A program made the position numbers and the translations under genes. This document shows positions 1-6,366 of a stretch of DNA of 6,434 bases, one piece after another. The DNA comes from an uncultured Achromobacter sp. (GTDB lineage Bacteria; Pseudomonadota; Gammaproteobacteria; Burkholderiales; Burkholderiaceae_B): contig CAJYKY010000453.1 of the NCBI GenBank assembly GCA_913775005.1, positions 1-6,434 on the forward strand. The letters are read 5' to 3'. Each line of letters opens with the position of its first letter. Position 1 is the stretch's first letter. The notes beneath the pieces are model-generated. The model had not been told where the DNA came from. It worked only from the letters and a program-made list of their open reading frames with translations, and ran no database searches.

Positions 1-395
1 GGCAGCACCGTGTCCGTGCCGATCACGGTCTGCACCCAGCTGCCTTGGGCCATCAACCACAGCACCCACAACACCAGCAACTGACAGAACACGTGCGATA
101 CGCGGCGCGCACGCGGACCAAAACGCTCGACCAGCATGGTGACGCCGATGTGCTGGTGTTCCCGCAGGGCAATGACCGACCCCAGGAAGATCATCCACAC
201 GAAGGCCAGCCGGGACACCTCGTCCGAGGCGTTGATGCCGGAATTGAACAGGTAGCGCAGGGCGACGTTGCCGAACAGCAGCACCACCATGACGATCAGA
301 CAGACGACCATCAACCCTGTCTGCAAGGCGAAACACCAGTCGGCGGCGCGCGCTAACGGCGTGCCGCCCGGCCGGCCCGAAGGGCTAGCGTGCAT
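1..395 (-). CDS. TRAP transporter small permease subunit, DctQ type (partial, C-terminus beyond left edge)
   Basis: This is the small four-helix membrane subunit of a tripartite ATP-independent periplasmic (TRAP) transporter. It pairs with a large DctM-type permease and a periplasmic binding protein to import an organic or sugar acid with an ion gradient. About 131 residues are present, starting MHASPSGRPG. A first hydrophobic helix lies near residues 24-45 (LMVVCLIVMVVLLFGNVALRY). Next come the family-typical NSGINASDEVSRLAFVWMIF segment and the following SVIALREHQHIG, then another hydrophobic helix near 107-118. Full-length relatives have roughly 160-200 residues, so only the tail is missing. 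The ATG at 395 is supported by AGGAGA five bases upstream. The gene is divergent from a GntR-like repressor, with a palindromic operator between them, suggesting sugar-acid uptake under that repressor. The family call is secure; the substrate is inferred. Confidence 0.9.
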   Translation of the reverse strand, partial: MHASPSGRPGGTPLARAADWCFALQTGLMVVCLIVMVVLLFGNVALRYLFNSGINASDEVSRLAFVWMIFLGSVIALREHQHIGVTMLVERFGPRARRVSHVFCQLLVLWVLWLMAQGSWVQTVIGTDTVL

Positions 396-400
396 CGTTG

Positions 401-406
401 TCTCCT
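401..406 (-). promoter_or_regulatory. Shine-Dalgarno for the TRAP small permease
   Basis: AGGAGA on the minus strand lies five bases before the ATG at 395. It fixes the start of the DctQ-type gene. Confidence 0.75.
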
Positions 407-455
407 ATCCGTTTGCCGGAATTTTTTTGGATGCTGCTGGATAATTGTGGGATTG

Positions 456-471
456 ATGTTAGCGCTAACAT
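456..471. promoter_or_regulatory. Palindromic LacI/GntR-type operator ATGTTAGCGCTAACAT
   Basis: This is a 16-bp perfect palindrome with a central CG step, as is usual for LacI-family operators. Its TGTTA-N4-TAACA skeleton resembles the sites I recall for the E. coli gluconate repressor GntR, and the regulator encoded next to it resembles GntR. It lies in the 141-bp divergent gap and overlaps the candidate TRAP -10 box. On the plus strand, a GATAAT-like -10 at 440-445 would place a transcript start just before it, so the repressor gene could be autoregulated. That plus-strand promoter is weak because I see no clear -35. Binding is inferred. Confidence 0.7.
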
Positions 472-485
472 TTTTGATTTGGCAA
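456..485 (-). promoter_or_regulatory. Candidate sigma70 promoter for the TRAP transporter genes
   Basis: Read on the minus strand, TTGCCA (480-485) is a good -35 match, followed by an 18-base spacer and TAACAT (456-461) as a four-of-six -10 match. Transcription would begin near 449, leaving a leader of about 55 bases before the DctQ-type ATG. The 16-bp palindrome covers the -10 box and most of the spacer, so a bound repressor would block polymerase. The hexamers were picked by eye. Confidence 0.4.
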
Positions 486-528
486 GCCCCAAATGTTGCG
501 TCAGACTACGCGCTTCCCACCCCGCCGC

Positions 529-533
529 GAGGG
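529..533 (+). promoter_or_regulatory. Shine-Dalgarno-like site for the LacI-family regulator
   Basis: GAGGG sits three bases before the ATG at 537. The spacing is short, so the site is imperfect. It is still better than anything in front of the ATG at 582 or the in-frame GTG at 390, and so favours 537 as the start. Confidence 0.45.
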
Positions 534-536
534 CCA

Positions 537-1562
537 ATGTCCGTCCGTAAACCCCGAAGCACCCGCGTTGGTCGCGTCACCATGCAGGACGTGGCGCGCC
601 GGGTGGGCGTCAGCGCCATCACCGTCTCGCGCGCGCTGCGCACGCCGGACAAGGTGGCCGAAGCGCTGCGCACGCGCATCGCCCAGGTCTGTCAGGAATT
701 GGGCTATGTGCCGAATCACGCGGCCAGCGTGCTGGCCTCGGCGCGGTCGCAGACGATCGTGGCGCTGATCCCGTCACTGAGCAACGTCGTGTTCGTGGAC
801 ATCATTACGGGGATCAAAGAGGTGTTGGACCAGCACGGCTATCACATGCTGATCGGCGTGACCGGCTATTCACCCGATGCCGAAGAGGCGCTGTTGCGCA
901 AGTATTTGCAGCATGCGCCCGACGGGCTGATCCTGACCGGCATCGACCACAACCCCGGCGTCTGGGAGCTGCTGCGCGCGCAGCACATTCCCACCGTCCA
1001 CACGATCGAAACGCTGACGGGACATGACGACATGAGCGTGGGGTTTTCGCAGTTCGACTCCGGCTACGCTGCCTGCCGCCATCTGGTAGAACGCGGCCAC
1101 CGCCGCGTGGCGATTGTGGGCGCGCAGCTGGATCCGCGTTCGCTGCGGCGTTGCGAGGGCGCGCGTCAGGCGCTGCGTGACGCGGGTTGCCATGACCCGG
1201 CGCTGGAGATCATGACGCCAGAGAAATCATCGATCAGCCTGGGCGCAGCGCTGATGGAGCAACTGCACGCTCAGCACCCCGATTGCGACGCGGTATTTTT
1301 CTGCAACGATGACTTGGCGCAGGGCGCGGTGTTTCAGTGCGCGCGCCTGGGTGTGGCGGTGCCGGCGCAGATGGCCATCGTGGGCTTTCATGACGTGGCC
1401 GGCACGGCGTGGACCACGCCGCCCTTGTCCACGATTGCCACGCCGCGCTATCAGATCGGCGCGTCGGCGGCGGGGTTGCTGATGCAGCATCTGGCGGGCG
1501 AGGCCATCGAGGAACGGCATGTGGACTTGGGCTATACGCTGGTGCAGCGCGAAACCAGCTGA
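537..1562 (+). CDS. LacI-family transcriptional regulator, GntR (gluconate repressor)-like
   Basis: This is a 341-residue cytoplasmic repressor of normal LacI-family length. The N-terminal helix-turn-helix is at residues 15-37 (TMQDVARRVGVSAITVSRAL), with A27 and I28 at the base-reading positions. The hinge helix runs about 58-68 (VPNHAASVLAS), with L66 as the likely minor-groove leucine. A sugar-binding-protein-like effector domain fills the rest, including SVGFSQFDSG, the FFCNDDLAQGA segment and MAIVGFHD. From memory of E. coli GntR, similarity runs over the whole length (LQDVADRVGV, LPSLTNQVF, NDDLAVGA, MAIAGFH), which suggests a gluconate or sugar-acid effector. The reading frame stays open back to a GTG at 390. 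That longer form would overlap the divergent gene and add a hydrophobic, non-family N-terminus, so ATG 537 is preferred. Family is certain; the effector is inferred. Confidence 0.9.
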   Translation: MSVRKPRSTRVGRVTMQDVARRVGVSAITVSRALRTPDKVAEALRTRIAQVCQELGYVPNHAASVLASARSQTIVALIPSLSNVVFVDIITGIKEVLDQHGYHMLIGVTGYSPDAEEALLRKYLQHAPDGLILTGIDHNPGVWELLRAQHIPTVHTIETLTGHDDMSVGFSQFDSGYAACRHLVERGHRRVAIVGAQLDPRSLRRCEGARQALRDAGCHDPALEIMTPEKSSISLGAALMEQLHAQHPDCDAVFFCNDDLAQGAVFQCARLGVAVPAQMAIVGFHDVAGTAWTTPPLSTIATPRYQIGASAAGLLMQHLAGEAIEERHVDLGYTLVQRETS

Positions 1563-1567
1563 CGCGA

Positions 1568-2461
1568 TCAACCCACGCGCCGCAACGCCAGGAACACGCC
1601 CGCCGCCATAATCAAACCCATGCCCGCCAATGCCAGCCCGTCAGGCGGACGCTGAAACCAGAATGTGCTGAACAGCACCGCCAGCAGCAGCTGAAAATAA
1701 TTCAGCGGCGCCAGCGTCGCGGCGGACACGCGCTGGAAAGCGGCAATCAGCAGAATCTGCGCCAGCCCGCTGCATGCGCCCAAGGCGATGATGAGGACGG
1801 CGTCGGTTGAATCCGGCCACGGGTCCGGCAGAAAGAATGGCGCAGGCAGCGCCGTGACGACCAGGCAAATGATGGCGGTGTACGCATATTGCACGGGGCC
1901 CGGCACCTTGCCGGACAGCTTGCGTGTCAGCACCTGGAAGATCGCATAGCTGACGGCGGACACCGCCATCAGCACCGTGCCCAGCAACGGCAGGTCGGAC
2001 CCCGGGCGCACGATCAGCAGCATGCCCGCAAAGCCGGCCGCCACGGCCAGCCATTGCACCGGCCGCACCCGTTCACCCAGCAACCACGGCGACAGCGCCA
2101 CCATGATGAGCGGCGATGTGAAGTAGATGGCCGTGGCCTCGGACAGCGGCATCCAGATCAAGGCCGTCATGAAGCACGTGGCCACCGTTGCCAGCATGAC
2201 GCCACGCAGCACCAGCAGCGGCTTTTCGGGCGCGTCGCTAAGGCGCACGCCCCGGCCATGCCGCCACAACATGAACAGCGCCAGCATGATGACCGCCAGA
2301 TAGCGCATCACGTTCAGAAACGGCGCGGGGTAGCGCTCCAGCATGTGCTTGGACCCTGCATCGAAAGTGGCGAACGCCACCAACGCGGCAAAGAACAACA
2401 GAATGCCGGCATTGCGGGATGCGGCGGGGGCGGGCAGGGCGGTTGTAGAAGCGGCGGCCAT
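1568..2461 (-). CDS. EamA/DMT-superfamily inner-membrane permease (RhaT/YdcZ-like, ten helices)
   Basis: This 297-residue protein has the standard EamA length, with two tandem five-helix repeats. Hydrophobic segments lie at about 18-36, 47-66, 82-102, 106-125, 134-151, 158-178, 191-209, 222-240, 246-267 and 276-293. Family features are the MRYLAVI segment after helix 1, SEATAIYFTSPLIMVALSPW with the following LLGERVRP in the first repeat, and the LNYFQLLLAVLF segment followed by a glycine-rich last helix in the second. Such proteins are exporters or importers of metabolites or amino acids; the substrate cannot be read here. The ATG at 2461 has no recognisable Shine-Dalgarno and lies 20 bases after the cupin stop, so translation probably depends on coupling to the upstream gene. 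Its stop is 5 bp from the stop of the convergent regulator gene. Confidence 0.88.
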   Translation of the reverse strand: MAAASTTALPAPAASRNAGILLFFAALVAFATFDAGSKHMLERYPAPFLNVMRYLAVIMLALFMLWRHGRGVRLSDAPEKPLLVLRGVMLATVATCFMTALIWMPLSEATAIYFTSPLIMVALSPWLLGERVRPVQWLAVAAGFAGMLLIVRPGSDLPLLGTVLMAVSAVSYAIFQVLTRKLSGKVPGPVQYAYTAIICLVVTALPAPFFLPDPWPDSTDAVLIIALGACSGLAQILLIAAFQRVSAATLAPLNYFQLLLAVLFSTFWFQRPPDGLALAGMGLIMAAGVFLALRRVG

Positions 2462-2481
2462 GGCGAAGGGCGAAGGCGGCC

Positions 2482-2784
2482 CTAAGCTGCGGGGTTCGCC
2501 TGCTTGATTTCAATCTCCACAAACACGAACTCGGTGTCACTGGGGTTGATGACATTGTGCTCGACGCCTACCGGGCGGTAGTAGGCAACGCCCGTCGTCA
2601 GCTGGCTGGTGACCTGGCCGTTGGGCGTATCGAGCAGCAAGGGGCCGGTCGTTTGCGGCACCACCACGTAGTTCATGCCGTGGCGGTGCCAGCCGGTTTC
2701 GCCGCCGGGTGGAAAACGCCATTCGGTAACGGTGACCATGTCATTGTCGATCTGCACGGTGGGCACGGCGGCGGGGCGTTGCAC
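2482..2784 (-). CDS. Small single-domain cupin protein
   Basis: This 100-residue protein is a single conserved beta-barrel cupin. Motif 1 is around residues 27-47 (PGGETGWHRHGMNYVVVP, then G47), with putative metal ligands H33 and H35. The usual motif-1 glutamate four residues after the second histidine is Tyr39 instead. Motif 2 at 65-80 (GVAYYRPVGVEHNVIN) fits G-x5-P-x-G-x2-H-x3-N exactly, giving H76. The metal site is therefore three histidines without the glutamate. Small cupins like this, including those annotated as BauB-like beta-alanine catabolism proteins, have poorly known chemistry, so no reaction is assigned. The start is a GTG supported by AGGAGA seven bases upstream. The gene lies 64 bp after the ABC ATPase and 20 bp before the EamA permease on the same strand, suggesting a shared pathway. 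Confidence 0.85.
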   Translation of the reverse strand: MQRPAAVPTVQIDNDMVTVTEWRFPPGGETGWHRHGMNYVVVPQTTGPLLLDTPNGQVTSQLTTGVAYYRPVGVEHNVINPSDTEFVFVEIEIKQANPAA

Positions 2785-2791
2785 GGGGATG

Positions 2792-2797
2792 TCTCCT
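2792..2797 (-). promoter_or_regulatory. Shine-Dalgarno deciding the GTG start of the cupin gene
   Basis: AGGAGA on the minus strand, seven bases before the GTG at 2784, has ideal spacing. It supports the non-ATG start. No terminator-like hairpin and no strong promoter is seen in the 64-bp gap behind the ATPase gene. Confidence 0.7.
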
Positions 2798-2848
2798 GGC
2801 TTTGTCGTGAGGGTTGTGAATGAGTTGCAGAGTATGAAGGGACGCAGA

Positions 2849-4516
2849 TCAGGCCATTGTCGCCTGCGTGGGATCCCAATGCTGGCCCGGCACGGCGGCG
2901 ATCAGTTGCCGCGTGTACGCGTGCTGCGGCCGGTCGAAAATCTGGGCGGGCGATCCGTATTCGACCACCTTGCCGCGATGCATGACCAGCACGGAATTGC
3001 AGATCTGCGCGGCCACCCGCAAGTCGTGGGTGATGAACACCAACGCGATTTTCAGGCGCTGTTGCAGGTCGTGCAGCAGTTGCAGCACTTGCGCCTGCAC
3101 CGACACGTCCAAGGCGGACACCGATTCATCGGCGACAAGCACCTTCGGTTCCAGCGCCAGCGCGCGCGCAATGCCGATGCGTTGGCGCTGTCCGCCAGAA
3201 AACTGATTGGGATAGCGGTCAAACGCGGACGGGTCCAGCCCCACCAGCAACAGCAGTTCCCGCACGCGCGCTTCTGCTTGGGCGCGTGGCACACCATTGG
3301 CGACCGGGCCATCGCTGATGATGCGTCCCACGGTATGCCGGGGGTTCAGCGATGCAAAGGGGTCCTGGAAAATCATCTGGATGTCGTGGCGCATCGGGCG
3401 AAAGCGCGACTCCGGCAGTTTGGCGATGTCCTGCCCATTGAAGATCAGCTGGCCGTCGTTGATGCCCACCAGCTTCAGCAGGCACTTGCCGATGGTGGAC
3501 TTGCCCGAACCCGATTCGCCTACGATGCCCAGCGTTTCACCGCGCCGCACGCTGAAGCTCACACCGTCCACCGCGTGCACTTCGCGCTTGTTTCCCAGCC
3601 AGCCATGGCCGATGACGTAGGTCTTTTTCAGATCCTTCACTTCCAGCACGGGGGTGTCGTCGCCGGTCGCGACGCGTTCTTCGCCGCGCCGATGCGGCAC
3701 CGCCGCGATCAGGCGTTGCGTATACGGGTGGCGCGGCCGGTTCAGCACGTCGTCGGCCGGGCCTTGTTCGACCAAGATGCCTTTTTCCATCACCGCGACG
3801 CGGTGCGCAATTTCGGCCACCACGCCGAAGTCGTGCGTGACGAACATCACGCCCATGCCCTTTTCCTTCTGGATCCGGGCAATCAGCGCCAGGATCTGCG
3901 CCTGGGTGGTGACGTCCAGCGCAGTGGTGGGTTCATCGGCGATCAGCAGCGCGGGTTCAAGCGCCAGCGCCATCGCGATCATCACGCGTTGGCGCTGCCC
4001 GCCCGACAGCCGGAACGGGTAGACATGATAGAGCGTGGCCGGATCCGGCAGCCCAACGAAGGCCAGCAGTTCCAGCGTGCGCGCCAAGCGCTGCGCACCC
4101 GGGTAGGCGTTGTGCACGCGCATGACTTCACTGATCTGTTCGCCCACCGTCATCAGCGGGTTCAGCGCCGACAGGGGCTCTTGAAAGATCATCGCCATGT
4201 CCTTGCCGCGCATTGCCTGCAAGGTGGCTTCGTCTTGCCGCAGCAAGTCCTGGCCGCGAAACAGGATGCGGCCTTGCTGTGGCGTCAGATAGTCGGGCAA
4301 GAGGCCCATGATGGCGTTGGCGCTCATGGACTTGCCCGAACCCGACTCGCCCACGATGCACAGGATTTCGCCCCCGCGGATGTCGTAGGACACATCCTGC
4401 ACGGCAAAGGGCCGGTCGCCGCCACGGGGCAGCGCGATGCTCAGGTTCTGGATGGACAGCAGCGGGGTGGCGTCGGGGTTGGCTGCGAGGGTGACTTCGG
4501 GGGTGACTTTATCCAT
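2849..4516 (-). CDS. Peptide/opine/nickel-type ABC transporter, fused double ATPase (DppD-DppF fusion, GsiA/YejF-like)
   Basis: This 555-residue cytoplasmic protein carries both nucleotide-binding domains of a dipeptide-type importer in one chain. Domain 1: Walker A GESGSGKS 56-63, Q-loop Q112, signature LSGGQ 170-174, Walker B with D194/E195, D-loop ALD 199-201, H-loop H228, and an oligopeptide C-terminal element RPRHPYTQRLIAAVP at 260-274. Domain 2: Walker A GESGSGKS 333-340, Q384, signature FSGGQ 439-443, Walker B with D463/E464, and H497. It ends with RPQHAYTRQLIAAVP, where HAYT replaces HPYT. All catalytic residues are present in both halves, so both sites look active. Domain 2 has FSGGQ for LSGGQ and DES for DEP, mild changes. 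The ATG at 4516 has AGGAGG five bases upstream, placed across the stop of the preceding permease. The substrate is unknown because no binding protein is in the window. Confidence 0.95.
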   Translation of the reverse strand: MDKVTPEVTLAANPDATPLLSIQNLSIALPRGGDRPFAVQDVSYDIRGGEILCIVGESGSGKSMSANAIMGLLPDYLTPQQGRILFRGQDLLRQDEATLQAMRGKDMAMIFQEPLSALNPLMTVGEQISEVMRVHNAYPGAQRLARTLELLAFVGLPDPATLYHVYPFRLSGGQRQRVMIAMALALEPALLIADEPTTALDVTTQAQILALIARIQKEKGMGVMFVTHDFGVVAEIAHRVAVMEKGILVEQGPADDVLNRPRHPYTQRLIAAVPHRRGEERVATGDDTPVLEVKDLKKTYVIGHGWLGNKREVHAVDGVSFSVRRGETLGIVGESGSGKSTIGKCLLKLVGINDGQLIFNGQDIAKLPESRFRPMRHDIQMIFQDPFASLNPRHTVGRIISDGPVANGVPRAQAEARVRELLLLVGLDPSAFDRYPNQFSGGQRQRIGIARALALEPKVLVADESVSALDVSVQAQVLQLLHDLQQRLKIALVFITHDLRVAAQICNSVLVMHRGKVVEYGSPAQIFDRPQHAYTRQLIAAVPGQHWDPTQATMA

Positions 4517-4521
4517 GTCGG

Positions 4522-4527
4522 CCTCCT
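4522..4527 (-). promoter_or_regulatory. Shine-Dalgarno overlapping the upstream stop codon
   Basis: The minus strand reads TAGGAGG: the permease stop TAG (4528-4526) shares bases with AGGAGG, five bases before the ATPase ATG. This arrangement implies that the permease and ATPase are translated together. Confidence 0.7.
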
Positions 4528-5365
4528 ATTCGCCGCGCTTGCGCAGTTGCGGGTTCAGGGCGTCGTTAAGCCCTTCGCCGATCAGGTTGATGGCCAGCAC
4601 GGTCAGCAGGATGGCCACGCCGGGCCAGACGCTCATCCACCAGGCTTCGCGGATCATCGTGCGCGCGGCGCCGATCATGAAGCCCCAGCTCATCAGGTTG
4701 CGGTCGCCCAGGCCCAAGAACGACAGCGATGACTCGGTCAGGATGGCGGTCGCCACCATGAACGAGGCCGACACAATGATGGGCGACATCGCGTTGGGCA
4801 GAATCTGCGTACTGACAATGCGCGCGGGCGTCTGGCCGATGACAATCGCCGCCTGCACGAATTCGCGCTGCTTGAGCGTCATGAACTCCGACCGCACCAG
4901 GCGCGCGGCCGGCGGCCACGACACCACCGCGATGGCGCCCATGATCGAATACACGGACGGGCTCAGGATGGCGACCAGCACAACCGCCATCGCCAGTTGC
5001 GGAATGGTCTGGAAGAATTCGGTGAAGCGCATCAACGCATCGTCCACGCGGCCGCCGCAGTAGCCGGCGATCGCGCCTACCACGATGCCGAACAGCAGTG
5101 CCACGGCGGTGGATAGCAAGCCGACCATCAACGACACGCGTGCGCCCCATACCAGACCGGCGGTGATGTCGCGCCCCAGCATGTCGGTGCCAAACGGGTA
5201 GTCGGCGTTGGTGAAGGGCGGGATCAGCGGGTCGGCCACCATCATCCACGGGGATTCTTCATACAGCAGCGGGGCGGCCAGCGCCACGATGATCACAACG
5301 ATCATGATGGCCAAGCCCGCCACCGCGCCGTGGTTGCGCATATAACGTCGGGCAAATGCTTTCAT
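4526..5365 (-). CDS. Peptide/opine/nickel-type ABC transporter permease, DppC/OppC type
   Basis: This 279-residue inner-membrane permease is the DppC-like partner of the upstream DppB-like subunit. After a short basic N-terminus, helix 1 spans about 13-34. The hallmark YPFGTDMLGRDI of this subfamily is at 56-67. Further helices lie near 78-101, 122-150, 193-213 and 245-265. The cytoplasmic EAA coupling loop, which contacts the ATPase, is at 168-191 (EFVQAAIVIG, with the conserved G177, then ILPN). LSFLGLG at 214-220 is also typical. The length is normal (about 270-300). The ATG at 5365 overlaps the upstream TGA as ATGA and has AGGAG seven bases before it. The three genes form one transport operon. 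The family call is firm; peptide, opine, nickel or glutathione substrates cannot be told apart here. Confidence 0.95.
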   Translation of the reverse strand: MKAFARRYMRNHGAVAGLAIMIVVIIVALAAPLLYEESPWMMVADPLIPPFTNADYPFGTDMLGRDITAGLVWGARVSLMVGLLSTAVALLFGIVVGAIAGYCGGRVDDALMRFTEFFQTIPQLAMAVVLVAILSPSVYSIMGAIAVVSWPPAARLVRSEFMTLKQREFVQAAIVIGQTPARIVSTQILPNAMSPIIVSASFMVATAILTESSLSFLGLGDRNLMSWGFMIGAARTMIREAWWMSVWPGVAILLTVLAINLIGEGLNDALNPQLRKRGE

Positions 5366-6366
5366 GCGGCGGCTCCTTGTTGCGCCCCGGCGCCGATGCG
5401 GGGGTCGATCAGGCGGTACAGCACGTCGGTCAGCAGGTTGAACACCACCACCATGATGGACGTGACCAGGAAGATGCCCAGAAGCAGTTGATAGTCACGT
5501 TGCAGCAGCGCGTCGAACATCAGCCGGCCGATGCCCGGCCAGGCGAACACGGTCTCGGTCAACACCGCGCCGCCTGCCATCTGGCCCAGCTGGATGCCGG
5601 CAAAGGTGATGACGGGCAACAGCGCATTGCGCAATACGTGGGCGCGGATCACGCGGCTGGGGCTCACGCCTTTGGCGCGCGCCGTCTTCACGAAGTCCAT
5701 GCCGATCACTTCAAGCATCGACGCGCGCGTCAGGCGAACATATACGGCCATGAAGAAGCAGCCGAGCGTCACGGTGGGCAGGATCAGATGCTGGGCGATA
5801 TCTGCCGCGCGCGCCCAGCCCGCCAGGCTGGCGCCCACGGTTTCCATGCCGAAAGCGGGCAGCCAGCCCAGCACCACGGAAAACAGCAGAATGCCCATCA
5901 ACGACAGCCAGAACAGCGGCGTGGCGTACAGCAGCAGCGCGCCCGTCATGACCGAGCTGTCGATCCAGCGGCGCTTGTTGCGGTAGCGGGCCTTGGCCGC
6001 GACGACGCCCAGAAACACGCCCAGCACAATGGAAAACACGAAGGCGCAGGACATCAGCAAAAACGTGGCGGGCAGGCGTTCGACAATCAGGTCCAGCACG
6101 GGCACGTGGTTGCGGTAGGAAAAGCCCAGGTCCAGCTGGACCACACCCTTCAGATACAGCAGCAGCTGCGTCAGGATCGGCTTGTCCAGGCCGAAGGCCA
6201 CGCGCAACTGGTCGACATAGGCGGCGTCGCCCGCGCCGGCCTGGCCGGCCAGCACGGCGGCAGGGTCGCCGGGCGCCAGGCGGATCAGGAAGAAATTGAT
6301 GATCACCACGCCCAGCACGACCATCAGCAAGGCCCTGGTGGTCGTGCTGGGCGTGGTGATCATCAA
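5362..6366 (-). CDS. Peptide/opine/nickel-type ABC transporter permease, DppB/OppB type (native 5' end missing; first ~10 codons come from a fold-back)
   Basis: This is the DppB-like inner-membrane permease of the transporter. Numbering from the open frame's TTG at 6366, family landmarks are IRLAPGDP at 28-35, the DLGFSY segment at 79-84, the EAA loop DFVKTARAKG at 224-233, ETVFAWPGIGRL at 271-282, and DVLYRLIDPRI near the end. Helices lie near 12-29, 101-123, 138-168, 193-211, 249-269 and 294-315. From residue 11 onward (RALLMVVLGVV) the protein looks native. Residues 1-10 (MMITTPSTTT) are the antisense of the gene's own codons, created by the inverted repeat at the window edge. The true start therefore lies in sequence not present here; the trustworthy coding part is 5362 to about 6338. 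An AGGAAG before the apparent start is a by-product of the repeat. The stop overlaps the DppC-type start. Confidence 0.88.
   Translation of the reverse strand: MMITTPSTTTRALLMVVLGVVIINFFLIRLAPGDPAAVLAGQAGAGDAAYVDQLRVAFGLDKPILTQLLLYLKGVVQLDLGFSYRNHVPVLDLIVERLPATFLLMSCAFVFSIVLGVFLGVVAAKARYRNKRRWIDSSVMTGALLLYATPLFWLSLMGILLFSVVLGWLPAFGMETVGASLAGWARAADIAQHLILPTVTLGCFFMAVYVRLTRASMLEVIGMDFVKTARAKGVSPSRVIRAHVLRNALLPVITFAGIQLGQMAGGAVLTETVFAWPGIGRLMFDALLQRDYQLLLGIFLVTSIMVVVFNLLTDVLYRLIDPRIGAGAQQGAAA

Noticed and set aside
45..356. A 103-codon plus-strand frame within the left-edge gene.
   Set aside because: The opposite strand encodes a clear DctQ-type membrane protein with a good Shine-Dalgarno. The plus-strand product is a low-complexity His/Gln-rich shadow.
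439..482. A definite sigma70 promoter for the repressor gene on the plus strand.
   Set aside because: GATAAT at 440-445 is a fair -10, but no convincing -35 lies 16-18 bases upstream. The alternative TTGATG (454-459) has only a poor -10 partner. It is mentioned under the operator but not called as a feature.
390..536. An N-terminal extension of the LacI-family regulator from a GTG at 390, which would add a hydrophobic segment of about 49 residues.
   Set aside because: The extension overlaps the divergent TRAP gene start, runs through the operator and promoter region, and has no ribosome site. LacI-family proteins begin close to the helix-turn-helix, as the ATG at 537 gives.
1538..1559. An inverted repeat GCTGGT/ACCAGC near the end of the regulator gene, considered as a terminator.
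   Set aside because: The stem is only 6 bp with a 10-nt loop, lies inside coding sequence, and has no T-run on either side.
2675..4732. A 685-codon open frame on the plus strand, antisense to the ABC ATPase and part of the DppC-type gene.
   Set aside because: It mirrors a well-conserved ATPase gene in G+C-rich DNA, where antisense frames stay open by base composition. Its translation is rich in His, Gln, Arg and Ala, with no domain or start signal.
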